Source: Epithemia pelagica (taxonomy: Eukaryota; Bacillariophyta; Bacillariophyceae; Surirellales; Surirellaceae). From it: a DNA stretch of 64,000 nucleotides. Under the pieces are notes generated by a model. That model saw only the letters and a list, made by a program, of their open reading frames with translations. It was not told where the DNA came from and searched no databases. Shown here piece by piece: positions 1-9,074 of the stretch. Position numbers and translations under genes: made by a program. The DNA lies in assembly GCA_946965045.2 (NCBI GenBank), contig OX337233.1, positions 186,001 through 250,000 of the forward strand, read 5' to 3'. The stretch's first letter is position 1. Every line of letters starts with the position of its first letter.

Positions 1-174
1 TCTCTTGTGGTTGCTATCCTCGTCCGTATCGGGATGTCCAATTACGACCGAAGCATGATAGTCTCGCGCTCCTCCCATAAGAGCAGGCCAATCGTTTTCA
101 TTCCATTCAGGTGACTCGTCTAACAAAACAAGTTCCGACTGCCATGCTTGTTCTTTCAGTGTTGTTGTGGTCAT
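1..174 (-). CDS. Kelch-repeat protein, 5' end only (cut by window edge)
   Basis: This is the N-terminal 58 codons of a minus-strand Kelch gene; the rest lies left of the window. The start is the ATG at 174-172, followed by MTTTLKEQAWQS, the N-terminus shared with the intact Kelch genes at 21164 and 60149. The visible part runs through the family's PEWNENDWP and YHASVV motifs, which lead into the first propeller blade. No break is seen. The family is expected to fold as a beta-propeller used for protein binding; the partner is unknown. The promoter side (182-300) matches the flank of several other copies. Confidence 0.85.
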   Translation of the reverse strand, partial: MTTTTLKEQAWQSELVLLDESPEWNENDWPALMGGARDYHASVVIGHPDTDEDSNHKR

Positions 175-181
175 GGTTGCA

Positions 182-300
182 AAGGTTCCAACTGCAGAAC
201 TTATGAGGATCGAGACACTGTCTTGTAAGAGGCACGTGTAGGTTTGCTCTGTTGTTGTGATGCCGATGCTGATGGGTGCGGACTGGAAGCACGACTGAGT
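182..300 (-). promoter_or_regulatory. Conserved Kelch 5' flank, type A
   Basis: The 120 bases before the start codon match the flanks at 22366-22465, 35950-36063, 48036-48142 and 61365-61470. Shared pieces, read on the plus strand, are CTGCAGAA near the start, GATCGAGACACTGTCTT, GGTTTGCTCT and GGTGCGGACTGGAAGCACGA. Conservation across otherwise divergent copies suggests a 5' UTR or core promoter, but recent shared ancestry could also explain it. Confidence 0.5.
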
Positions 301-1487
301 GCATGAAATCGATGGACCAAAGAGTGGGGTAGGAGTTTTCGTCACGAGACAAATCGTGACAGTTGCTTCGGCCGGTTGTTGTTGGCACTGCTCTTGTTGT
401 TCCATCCTGCTAGTACTGCTGGTTAATGGTCAGAGGCCAGCATGGCGGGTGCCCTGTCGTTGTCGTGGTACTGGCAAAGGTCAGTTTCGTCGCCATGTAT
501 AATTTTGGGATGCGTCGTCGTAGTAGTACAGTGTGTCGTGGTGCCTCTCGCAAAGAACCCCAGCAATACGTCTCTCTTGTCCGAGCCCTGCCAAACGTCG
601 TTGGGAACTAGCATATCACAATATAGGGCATGTGCTCCTCCGTCATCCTCTCGACTTGCAGAACACCAATGGCTGGATGCGCAGTGCCTGCAACCAAGAT
701 TGGTTTCCAATCCCCTCTAGTATAGTGTATAGTAGAACAACAATTTGTTGGTGGGTGCCAGCAAGAAGAGGTGGCCACCATGTGGCTTTGATGACCAAGT
801 GGAACAATTCTGGTCGAGACAAGTCTAGAGTCCTTTTAGTATTCGTTTCCAAGAAGAGGAAGAAACTTGACAAAACAGGAAAATCCAGTTGCTGCCGGCC
901 TTGAAGCGTAAGCGCAGAATGCCCGTAACAGTGATGAAGGTGATGTTTGTTGTTGTTGTTGGAATATCCAACAATACAATGAATGCTCCACAGTCTGTCT
1001 GGTTGTTGGTTCCTTACGCATACCGCGTCGACGAGAAGCAACGACACTGCCCACATGCTGAGGACGGAGACATGTGTAGCTTGCGAATCCTCTGGGAAGG
1101 TAGTTCGTCGACCGAGCTGTTGTTGACTGTTGACACTTGGCAACCTCGTTCGGCGTCTTTTACGAAAAGCACCGGCAGGTTGAGACGGACAAGCATTAAA
1201 AGTCGAAAGTCATCTGGAATTCATAATGCGGCGGTACGATTGCTGTAAAGCTGCGCAGTGCATGTTCTGATGATGGTGGGTTGTAATATATGGCCGTCCA
1301 CGTTCCACATCGTCCATTGTCGTCGACCCGTTTAGTTCGCCACGCAACAGTCCTAGCGTTTCTAATATCTTTTACTGTCCTAAAGATTTTGTTTAAGTTC
1401 AGGCTTTTTGGTGCACATCCATTATTAGTTCCCAGCGGGAGTGAGTCATGAGGATTAGTGAATGAGTCGTTTGAACAGCAAAAGCAC
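301..1487. other. No intact gene; decayed repeated DNA
   Basis: No convincing gene is present. Pieces recur elsewhere. Positions 793-1487 are nearly identical to 54192-54862. The stretch around 440-900 resembles 61560-61960 and 48770-49080, and a segment around 1140-1200 recurs near 38250 and 49660. Open frames here are short and differ between copies. Confidence 0.6.
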
Positions 1488-1495
1488 GCGGCCCA

Positions 1496-1565
1496 CCCCC
1501 AAGCATGGGGCGACTGGTCAGTCGCACTTTTCAAGTGCATTCCCTTAGTCACCCCCACGGCTCGA
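1496..1565 (+). repeat. Left terminal inverted repeat with two hairpins
   Basis: The outer block CCCCCAAGCATGGGG (1496-1510) can itself fold as CCCC-loop-GGGG. It is followed by GCGACTGGTCAGTCGC (stem GCGACTG) and GCACTTTTCAAGTGC (stem GCACTT), then the inner block TCACCCCCACGGCTCGA at 1549-1565. The inner and outer blocks are repeated inverted at the right end. Confidence 0.85.
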
Positions 1566-1663
1566 GGGCCCCAAATCGCCAATTTCTCGACTCTGATACA
1601 AACTGCATTTCACCTCCACAGAGCCACCACGGAGGCAAACTAGTGAGGACGATTACATCCATC

Positions 1664-2446
1664 ATGGCTACCCGCACCTCCAACCCCGACCACAAGGCTC
1701 TCACCAATACTACCCACGACGGTTCTACGAAAGCGCGGGCTCTCCAAAGCCTCTCCTCATTGGAGCAAGACACTCTAAATACAAGGCTCTCCGACTGCAA
1801 CAACAACAAGACAGATGACCATGCTGCAAGGGGCCAAGATAATCCTTTTCCATCCAACCGAACGCCTCCGGTCACCCATCTTTCTACTAATAATGAATCC
1901 CATGGGCGTCCTTCCCTCGAAGGCGCCGTCAACTCCGTATTCAGAGGCTGGCATGGAAAGACGGCCCGGTCATGGCAAGTCCATGCATGTAAAGAAGTAC
2001 TTCAACGCCAATTGAGCCGCAACCCCCCTTCCCTTCTACGTCCTATTCTTCTTGTTCGTTCAACTGGTGGTGGAAAATCTGCCGTGAGAGACGTTTCCGG
2101 AATACTTTGTGGTCCAATCACGATCACAATCGTTCCCCTTTTGAGTTTGGCCGCCGATCAAACCTCCAAGTTGACGGAGCTATCGTTGTCTCGAAGGCTG
2201 TCGAATCGCCTCCATGTCTACAATCTGGATGTCATTCGGTCGAAGAACCTGAATGACCTTCTTCGGAGCCATCTTGAGGCGTTACCCAACAACAAGACCA
2301 CGAAGAAAAGAGTATTTCTGTTCACATCACCGCAGAAACTCACACGAGACCCACTCTGGCAACAAACCATATCCATTTGTTGTCGCAATGGCACTTTGCG
2401 CTCTGTTGCTATCGACGAGTGCCACCTCTACGCAAGTTTACAAAAC
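1664..2446 (+). pseudogene. RecQ-like superfamily 2 helicase, truncated after motif II
   Basis: The frame is open from an ATG at 1505, inside the inverted repeat. The ATG at 1664 (MATRTSNP) is the more likely start. A Ser/Thr/Asn-rich N-terminal region precedes Walker A (STGGGKS), a motif Ia-like segment (IVPLLSLAADQ), a FTSPQKL segment matching RecQ motif Ib, and the DEAH-type box IDECH at about 2411-2425. After about 2435 helicase similarity stops: motifs III-VI and any RQC or HRDC domain are absent. The frame then runs as non-homologous sequence to a stop at 2560, antisense to the facing gene's C-terminal region. A complete RecQ helicase unwinds DNA using ATP; this fragment lacks half the motor and should be inactive. 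The abrupt loss suggests an internal deletion joined it to the convergent gene. Confidence 0.75.
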
Positions 2447-4371
2447 TTGTCAATCACGTCGACTTGGATAAGGGGTGGAGGCACTTTTGGTTGCTGGGTA
2501 GCCTCTTCGACGGCCTTCTGCAGCTTCTCTTCCCATTCGAGCCTGTACTTTTCCGAATGAATTTTCGTTTGGAACCGAAACCAAATATGTCTCAAATCAG
2601 ACGTGGCAGAACGATCTCCATGCGTCTCTTGGACAAGACGATGGAAGAGGGTCAATCTATCGTCCCCGTCGTCTTTCAGTTGCTTGAACACGTCATTCCA
2701 GTTGCGCTCGTTGTGATAATCGGCCTGAAGAAAAATAGCCTGTGGGTACGAGAACAACTCGAACCACGACAGGTGTTGTTCAAGACACTGTTCGGGAGGA
2801 GAAATGATGCTGCATGACTTGTCTGACAAAAATATTGGAAGCTTTAGGTGTATTGAACGCCGGGTGGACTCCTTCAAGGAATGAACAATGTCTTCGTATA
2901 ATAGATATGCACCCGTTACATGCTTGGTGTCGCCATTTTGTAAAACCCAGCCACATAGTTGCTTGAATTCTTTGCCGAGGCAAAAAACCGTTGGTAAATG
3001 TAGACATTGGGAGGTGTCTCGCCACACCTTGAGCCAACGCTTGCCATACCTTGGTGGAAGAAGGTCGTCATTGAAAAATAGAACAACTGGTTTACCTTCT
3101 GGAAGCAACCAGACGTCGTCAATAAGGAGTGTCCGTAAGCCAAATGACGAGACAAATTCTAGACGACTCTGTGTTGTATTGTTGGTTGCCTGGGAAGATG
3201 AACTTGCAGAATTGGACGTTGTCGTTGAGGTTTCTGTGGAATCAGCATCTGCTTGTTTGCGTTTCTTTGTCTTGCTTTGATATCGTTGCTGTTTGTTGGT
3301 TCCATTGGTCGATCGCATTACACCGTGCGTATAGTTTCTGCTCCGTCTCATTAATTGGGAACAAAAGTTGGACGTCAGTGTCAACGGTTGTTTTGGATCA
3401 GCGGTGGGAGAAACTATGATCAATGGTGCATTCCGCGTTGGAGCATCGCCAGGATTAGCGCATGGTAAAGGGGGGTGCCGCCGAAGGTGAAGCAAGAAGG
3501 CCCCTTCGGTTACCTTTTTGACCTTGAGCTTCAAGTTGGGGAAAGCTTGAATACGCTGATGCACAGCACCATGGCGAGTCAGTTGAAAGGTTGGAGCGGG
3601 GGCATTCGGGTCAGTATCTGCTGGTGGTGGATTCGCTGTGGACGGTTCTGCGGATTGAGGGGACGCTTCGTCGGATTGAAGAATGGCAGTAGCCGTGGTA
3701 TACTGGCTTTCGCGAATGCCAGTTGTGGTACGGTCATCTGATGCTTGATCATTGGTATTCAGAAGAGCTGCCATATTGGGACAAAGGGCATCATTGGGAG
3801 ACTTGTTGAGGATCATGCTTTTCGGAGGGGACGACTGAGTACCAAATTGGACATAACCAAAAGAATCACAACGATGTAGCAAGTTGAACGATACCGAGGA
3901 TAGACCCATGGTTGTTGGACGAGGAAACGTTTCATTGGGAGTAATACCAGCATTAACAGCCGCAATGGGAAAGGCCTGGGAGAAGGTGTCAGGGGAAGGA
4001 CGTCGCACGAAGCGAGAAGAGGATGCTTCTGATGGAATGGTCGACATGGAACTTGCTGCTTCAAGGCTCAGAAATGTTGATGGTTCGGATTGCTCGGATT
4101 GCTCCGAGGATCGACTTTGAGGGGCTGGTGGATCCTTCTGCGCCAAAGGGGTTTCATAGTCTTGCGGATTGACCGTGGGAAAGGAAGCGAAACGAGGCAG
4201 AGACGGAGGATTTCTGTTGCTGGTGGATGGGGTGGTGGTTTGATTTTTGGCAATGCTTTCATCTTGGTTGTTATCAGACGCCGTCGACCTTTCGGAAACA
4301 CTGCGAGCGTCAAATAGCTCCCTTACTTCCTTCTGAGTGAGACGGTGCCGTTTGTGGGAGGAAGACGACAT
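2428..4371 (-). CDS. Unrecognised 647-residue protein of the transposon
   Basis: The start chosen is the ATG at 4371 (MSSSSHKRHR); the frame opens slightly upstream only through a GTG. The first 340 residues are disordered and rich in Ser, Thr, Pro and Asn, with an early RELFDAR segment. A basic patch (KTKKRKQ) precedes a more ordered C-terminal half containing LLIDDVWLLPEGKP, PPRYGKRWLKVW and HIWFRFQTKIH, ending in a charged helix (LEWEEKLQKAVEEA). I recognise no family and no DDE, HUH or tyrosine-recombinase signature. It faces inward from the right inverted repeat and converges on the helicase fragment, overlapping its last codons antisense. It could be a transposition protein of a new or divergent family, or cargo. 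The last dozen residues come from helicase-derived antisense sequence, so the native C-terminus may be missing. Confidence 0.6.
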   Translation of the reverse strand: MSSSSHKRHRLTQKEVRELFDARSVSERSTASDNNQDESIAKNQTTTPSTSNRNPPSLPRFASFPTVNPQDYETPLAQKDPPAPQSRSSEQSEQSEPSTFLSLEAASSMSTIPSEASSSRFVRRPSPDTFSQAFPIAAVNAGITPNETFPRPTTMGLSSVSFNLLHRCDSFGYVQFGTQSSPPKSMILNKSPNDALCPNMAALLNTNDQASDDRTTTGIRESQYTTATAILQSDEASPQSAEPSTANPPPADTDPNAPAPTFQLTRHGAVHQRIQAFPNLKLKVKKVTEGAFLLHLRRHPPLPCANPGDAPTRNAPLIIVSPTADPKQPLTLTSNFCSQLMRRSRNYTHGVMRSTNGTNKQQRYQSKTKKRKQADADSTETSTTTSNSASSSSQATNNTTQSRLEFVSSFGLRTLLIDDVWLLPEGKPVVLFFNDDLLPPRYGKRWLKVWRDTSQCLHLPTVFCLGKEFKQLCGWVLQNGDTKHVTGAYLLYEDIVHSLKESTRRSIHLKLPIFLSDKSCSIISPPEQCLEQHLSWFELFSYPQAIFLQADYHNERNWNDVFKQLKDDGDDRLTLFHRLVQETHGDRSATSDLRHIWFRFQTKIHSEKYRLEWEEKLQKAVEEATQQPKVPPPLIQVDVIDKFCKLA

Positions 4372-4473
4372 TATAGAAGATGTTCTGGACCACCGCACCT
4401 CCACCACCGTGATGAATGAGGGTGTGTTGCATGTGGTTTTCGGAATTTTGTATCAGAGTCGAGAGAGACCAGG

Positions 4474-4551
4474 TCGAGCCGTGGGGGTGAGTAGACAAAT
4501 GCACGAAGTGCATTCAATCACGCGTGATTGGACTCACCCCATGCTTGGGGG
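4474..4551 (-). repeat. Right terminal inverted repeat with two hairpins
   Basis: Mirrors 1496-1565. The inner block is at 4474-4490 and the outer block at 4537-4551. The hairpins between them, AATGCACGAAGTGCATT and the perfect palindrome CAATCACGCGTGATTG, differ in sequence from those of the left end but occupy comparable positions. Confidence 0.85.
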
Positions 4552-4553
4552 TA

Positions 4554-5819
4554 GCGGCCCACATGCGTCCCGACTGTTCATCCCCGCTGGGGGAAATCCA
4601 TAATAGATGGACGAAGCGAGATGACGGCGATGAGGAGGACGGCGACGACGACTTGACCTCTCATCGAGCAATTTCACCAACATGTCTCTTCCGGAGACGA
4701 TGATAGATAACGAAAACCATGAAGTCGCCTCCTTCAATCCGTGACAATTGAATTGCGGGGCCCAGGATGAGCATGAGAGTTTGCATGAACCGGCAAGTTC
4801 GAATGCGAATCTCTCCGATCTACTGTGAGCAAAGATCCGCAAAAAGATGCGACAACTCTCGATGGGGAGTCATTCTTGTCATCAATGACCCACCATGGTG
4901 GCTGCTCCGTGCCGTTGCCGTTCTGAATTCTGGAGCCGTGGCACTGGCAATGGGCAACTCAATTTGGGCTCGTAACCTGGCAAACCGTGTGGATCTTTGT
5001 CCTTGGCTCGTCCTCTGTTGAATCGTCTTGAAACAACTCTGGAGGGGAGTTTGGTTTTGCAGACGATTCATCGACTGTTCGGAATGGCACTTGGACGGCT
5101 GGACAACCAAGGTTTGTCCTCCCGTTGGTACCAGTGCAAGGGATCTCGGTGGAACATCGTACCATGGCACCATCTCCGATTTCCATTATTGCTGGCATGT
5201 GAAAAAGACAAGTAATATACAACAACCTTGACCAAGACCAAATGCCTGGTGGCTATCGGGTTCGATTGCACAAGTTCAAGGAGGTCCCTATTGGCACTTG
5301 GCTGTCATTGCCAATGTCTATAACGATGGACGGTATCTGCTCGATTGGAAACCAGAATTTAACGAACATGAAGTGGAGAGGGTGAGTCGTTTTGATCCCC
5401 CTTCTGTGATTGGCGAAACTATTCGGTACGAGTGATGGATGAAGCAATCACATGGGTGTATGAAGATTGTCCTGTGCGGTTGACTTAGTCCGACACATGG
5501 CAAATGGCGATGCCTCTTTTACAGTCGAGGCAAATGGTTGTATACGACAGAGTTTGAGGACGGTGAGATTTGTGACAAGATTGAATTTGGTGATATTCAG
5601 CACGCTGTCAGAGAAAAGAACGAGGCGCGTCCTCTACAGTCATAGTGATTGTAGTTTGTTACTGTTGGATTCCAGCGAAAAAAGCGACTTCTGCCAAACC
5701 ATCTCTTGAATCTGATCGGTAGAGGCTGGCAAAGCAATTCACACAGCGATAAAAACGGTCAACAAAAAGCAACGCTGTATTACATGAGTGATTATTCTAT
5801 AGTTTCGCCATTGTAGGGC
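4554..5819. other. Duplicated block with traces of a plus-strand gene; no intact gene
   Basis: Nearly identical to 54863-56128. Coding traces on the plus strand include an acidic Asp/Glu run (about 4625-4660), a short reading frame from an ATG at 4682 ending HEVASFNP, and near 4887 a DPPWWLLR stretch followed by a hydrophobic segment that could span a membrane. The same order (acidic run, HEVAFFNP, DTQWWLLR, hydrophobic segment) is found at 62700-63085, so a worn gene family is likely. Stops and frame changes prevent a full model. Confidence 0.4.
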
Positions 5820-6213
5820 ATACATGCAACATGTTGTACATTTCAGGATTATCCTTCCCTTGTTCATTGCGATGCGTATTGGTCGTGCTTCATTTAGATT
5901 TTTTGACGTTGACATGGTACTGCTCACACAGTCGTCGAAAACACAACGAATTCTTTTCTATAAGTGGTACTGTCGCGCAGGTAGGATTCTTGTCCCCACC
6001 AATGGCGGTAATTTGATCCGCAAGAGTCACTAGAATGCAGCGTTCAAGACGATTTCCAAAGGGTGGGAGATTCCACACGCGGGTGCGGTGCGTATCCAAG
6101 GTTTCCACAGTTGAATTGCGTCGTCGTCCCGCCACGACCAGCCAGGATCCCACAACAATCATTGCACAAGAACATCGTGGAAAGGAAAGAACCAAATCAG
6201 AATAAGTGATCCA
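5820..6213 (-). pseudogene. Kelch C-terminal fragment
   Basis: Residues from WITYSDLVL onward match the last two blades of the Kelch genes (SWLVVAG, VETLDTHRTRVWNLPP, ITAIGG, FRRLCEQ). A stop at 5890-5892 cuts the frame soon after FRRLCEQ, and the normal C-terminal tail is visible only out of frame to about 5820. Nothing upstream encodes the first four blades, so this is a truncated relic. A second copy lies at 56129-56522 with the same truncation point, so truncation predates the duplication. Confidence 0.85.
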
Positions 6214-6471
6214 TGAATGATGACTCTGTGTCCTGCAAAGTGCCATGATGCCACCACAAAGTCCCAGATTCTTGTCTCACGACCGCACGACCACGGCAGT
6301 GGCTCTTCCACATCTAGAGACAAAAATGTGGTCTTCCTTCCCCGCCTTTGACAACAAACCAGCACATTCTATCTTGCAACATAATCTTTCAACGTTTGAG
6401 TAAACCACTTACTAGGTTCTAGGATTACAATCGAACATAGAAAACAAGTCAGTGACTTGAGAACAAAACGT

Positions 6472-7698
6472 CTAGTAGGCTTCATCCATCCCTTCATCAC
6501 CACGGTGAGTATTGGACCTTGCGCGTTTAAGAGTTGATGTCGATGTAAAGAAGGGTGAGATATCTTCATCTCGGATACCGGCATTTTCAAGAGAATGATA
6601 CCATCCGTTCGATTGGTGCTCACATAGTCGACGAAAACACCACGAATTCCTATCCATTAGTGGCAATGTCGCACAGGAAGTAGTGCGCCATCCACCAATC
6701 ACGGCAACTTGATTGGCAACAGTCACCATACTGCAGCCCCAATGATCTTCTTGCAGTCCAGGGAGATTCCACACGCGCTTGCAGTGCGTATCCAAGACTT
6801 CCACGGTTCGATTGGGTCGTCCCACTACCACCAGACACGATCCCACGGCAACCACTGCACAAGGGCTTCGTGCATTGGAAAGCCTCAACTCTGAATGAGT
6901 GGTCCAGGTGGGTGAGAAAGAAATCAACGTCGAGTCAGTTTCCTTTTCTGTCTCATCACTGTCACAGGGTGTTGTGTCGTCCAAATACTCCACCGAGTCA
7001 AGATTGCCGTACCCGTTTCGGCCTCCAACGACAAAGATGCGGTGACCAACGACTGCGCTGCCAAAAAATGATCGAGGAATATTCATGCTTGGTCCCGCAG
7101 TGACAGTGTGGTTCCTTGTATCAATAATGTCCACCGACGACAAATAACCATCGTTGTAGCCACCGTTGTAGCCACCCATTACAACAATATATCGGTTGTG
7201 CACCGCAACCGCACAACATCCTCTTCGTTGCGTTGATAAGCGACATGTCAATGTCGTCTATTGGATCTCGTGTGTGCTGCTGGTTGTTAAAGATAATTGA
7301 AGTATATCCTTGGCATCGATTCGTTCCATGCAATCCAAAGATCCTATATTGAATCCTCCAATCACGTAGATGCCGCCATTGCACACAACAGCGGCATGTC
7401 CTTCACGACTCTTGTTCATGGGCGGACCCTCTCGCCATTGCATGTCTGGGTCTGCCAGATTTAATAACAGAACGGAATCGAGACTGCCTGGATCTACTTG
7501 ATATCCGCCCAACACGACGACCGTTTGTCTCTTGCTGTTGCTATCTTTGTCAGTATCGAGATGATTTAGTACGACGGATGCATGATACTCTCGCGCTCCT
7601 CCCACAAGAGGAGGCCAGTCATTTTGATTCCATTCAGCTGTCTCGTTCTTCAGGACAAGGCCCGACTGCCATGCTTGTTCTTTTAATGTCACGGACAT
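6472..7698 (-). pseudogene. Kelch-repeat gene with premature stop
   Basis: The start is ATG 7698 (MSVTLKEQAWQSG) and the end is the stop at 6472. All six Kelch blades are present, with GG pairs in VVVLGGYQ, IYVIGGFN, YIVVMGGYN, IFVVGGRN, VAVIGGWR and a degenerate fifth (SCLVVVGRP). The single defect is at codon 147: TAG at 7260-7258, where the duplicated copy near 57.55 kb has TGG (Trp) in the sequence EIQWTTL. The reading frame is otherwise open on both sides, so the mutation is recent, or two half-proteins are made. The flanks match those of the 56781-57993 copy, its closest relative. Confidence 0.85.
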
Positions 7699-7704
7699 GG
7701 TTCT

Positions 7705-7870
7705 TAACGTTTTGACCGCACAATTTATGTGGAGTGCGTTTGCGGCTGTTGCGAGAGAGAATATAATAGAAGCATCAGGACTCTTAGAATACACGTGGAA
7801 GCTCTGGAGCCCAAATAGCGTCTGTCGTACGTACGATATCGCACATAGACTTCATGACAGCACCACCATA
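7705..7870 (-). promoter_or_regulatory. Conserved Kelch 5' flank, type B (CACGTG and CGTACGTACG)
   Basis: A flank of the second type. CACGTG lies at 7792-7797, 94 bases upstream of the ATG, and CGTACGTACG at 7826-7835. Both recur before the Kelch genes at 45465 (45591-45596 and 45625-45634) and 57993 (58087-58092 and 58121-58130), and in worn form before 32810. CACGTG is the classical G-box/E-box core bound by bHLH and bZIP factors; its role here is inference. Confidence 0.45.
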
Positions 7871-7938
7871 TAAGATGTATCTTTCCGCCAAAAGATGTGC
7901 AAATCCACCCAGATCTGTTCCCAATAACAAAAACAAAA

Positions 7939-9047
7939 CCAAACGATGGACAACATCCACAAGAACAAGGCGTCAAAGCATCCTCATGTCTTTCGTTGAC
8001 TAGCATAAGGAATTTGGGCAAAAAACATTGTTCCATCCGAAAGCCATGTTACATGTTACATCAAAACGACCGACAGCCTTATAGAGCCAAACCAGATGAG
8101 GAATGAGGACCCCACTGTCACGACAACAAAAAAAGAAACCAGCCTTCGGAATGAACAAGGCCAATTGTGGACGGGTGCATCTGCGGATGGGTCAGGAATG
8201 TACAGGATTGGAACAAGCCTCGAGTGTGGTCAACAGTCACTCAGCTGTGGTAGAACAACGAGTGGTACAACAACCACCACCAGTCAAGCTTTTCCCTGGC
8301 TTCATCAAGCAACCATGATGACTAGCATGATGACGACGACTGCAGCCCTGCCTCAAGACAATAGCAGCAGGACCTTGAAGACACAACAACAAAGTCTCAA
8401 CCACCCAAACCACAACAACTGGCAACCGGCAACATCCACACCACCACTCTGACACTCGCAAGTGGCACTGGTGCAGATGTCCGATTCTTGGTTGGTGTTG
8501 AATTCCACTCGCTCGGGGACATAGTGGTTGTTGAGGCAGTCCCACACAGAATGTTTCCCAGATGTTTACTTACCCACAACCCTTTTTGCCATTAACGTCC
8601 GAACCATTGACCCCTGTTCCGACCACCACTTTCTCAAGGCAAGAGAACAATCAACCGTAGCCAGAGCAAATGCTCACCGTCATTGAGGCTTGGTTAGATC
8701 AAGGTAGCTCCGAGCATAGCGCGCCTCTGTCTGTCTCCACAGTCACCAGAGTGTCTCCCTGTTATGTGGACACGGAGACGATGCATTCCAAGGATGGAAA
8801 CGGGTGGTGCGAGGGAGTATTACTTGCCACGGAGAAATACCGCAGGGACTGCCAAAGGACTCAACAATACGACAAAAATAGCACTCAACACAGCGCAAAA
8901 CTCTGCATAATCCATGACATTGTTTTCTGGTTTCGGAACAGTCGCGTTCTCCTAGACATGCCGTATAGCATCATTAATGATTTCATTTCTACTATAGGGA
9001 TTCACATCATAATTCCACAGGTAGCAGATAATAAGACAACTGTTTGA
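7939..9047. repeat. Duplicated non-Kelch block (copies at 45 and 58 kb)
   Basis: About 1.1 kb almost identical to 45717-46737. The first 460 bases are also repeated at 58147-58600. A more diverged relative of the later part lies at 58810-59043. The three copies keep several alternative reading frames, so coding potential cannot be judged from them. The 8670-9047 plus-strand frame (125 residues) is the longest ATG-started open stretch; its 46369-46737 twin is also open. Confidence 0.7.
8670..9047 (+). CDS. Hypothetical ORF, 125 residues, in a duplicated block
   Basis: Open from an ATG (MLTVIEAWLDQG) to a stop, with no recognised domain, signal peptide or membrane segment. The near-identical copy at 46369-46737 stays open but has changed residues near FWFRNSR. 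A third, more diverged copy at 59010-59043 stops after TWFDQV, which argues against selection on this frame. I rate it as possible but unproven; it may be chance coding in repeated DNA. Confidence 0.2.
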   Translation: MLTVIEAWLDQGSSEHSAPLSVSTVTRVSPCYVDTETMHSKDGNGWCEGVLLATEKYRRDCQRTQQYDKNSTQHSAKLCIIHDIVFWFRNSRVLLDMPYSIINDFISTIGIHIIIPQVADNKTTV

Positions 9048-9074
9048 GATCATATTGATTATTTGATAAATATA

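Larger units (their letters stand above)
1496..4551. mobile_element. Hairpin-ended DNA transposon carrying a truncated RecQ-like helicase and an unknown gene
   Basis: The 3.06-kb element is bounded by inverted repeats of about 70-78 bp: an identical outer 15 bp (CCCCCAAGCATGGGG), an identical inner 17 bp (TCACCCCCACGGCTCGA), and different palindromes between them. The direct repeat CGGCCCAC lies at 1489-1496 and 4555-4562 and is probably the target-site duplication. A duplicated copy of the locus reads CACGGCCCACATGCG at 54861-54875 with no element, so this is an insertion. Two genes converge inside: a helicase fragment (plus strand) and an unrecognised 647-residue ORF (minus strand). No transposase motif was recognised, so the superfamily is open. 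The truncated helicase suggests an internally deleted, probably non-autonomous copy. Confidence 0.8.

Noticed and set aside
8237-8545. Cys/His-rich minus-strand frames in the repeated block (also 45936-46250)
   Set aside because: They are antisense to low-complexity CCACAACAAC-type sequence. The third copy at 58.4 kb breaks the frame early, and no zinc-finger spacing is kept.
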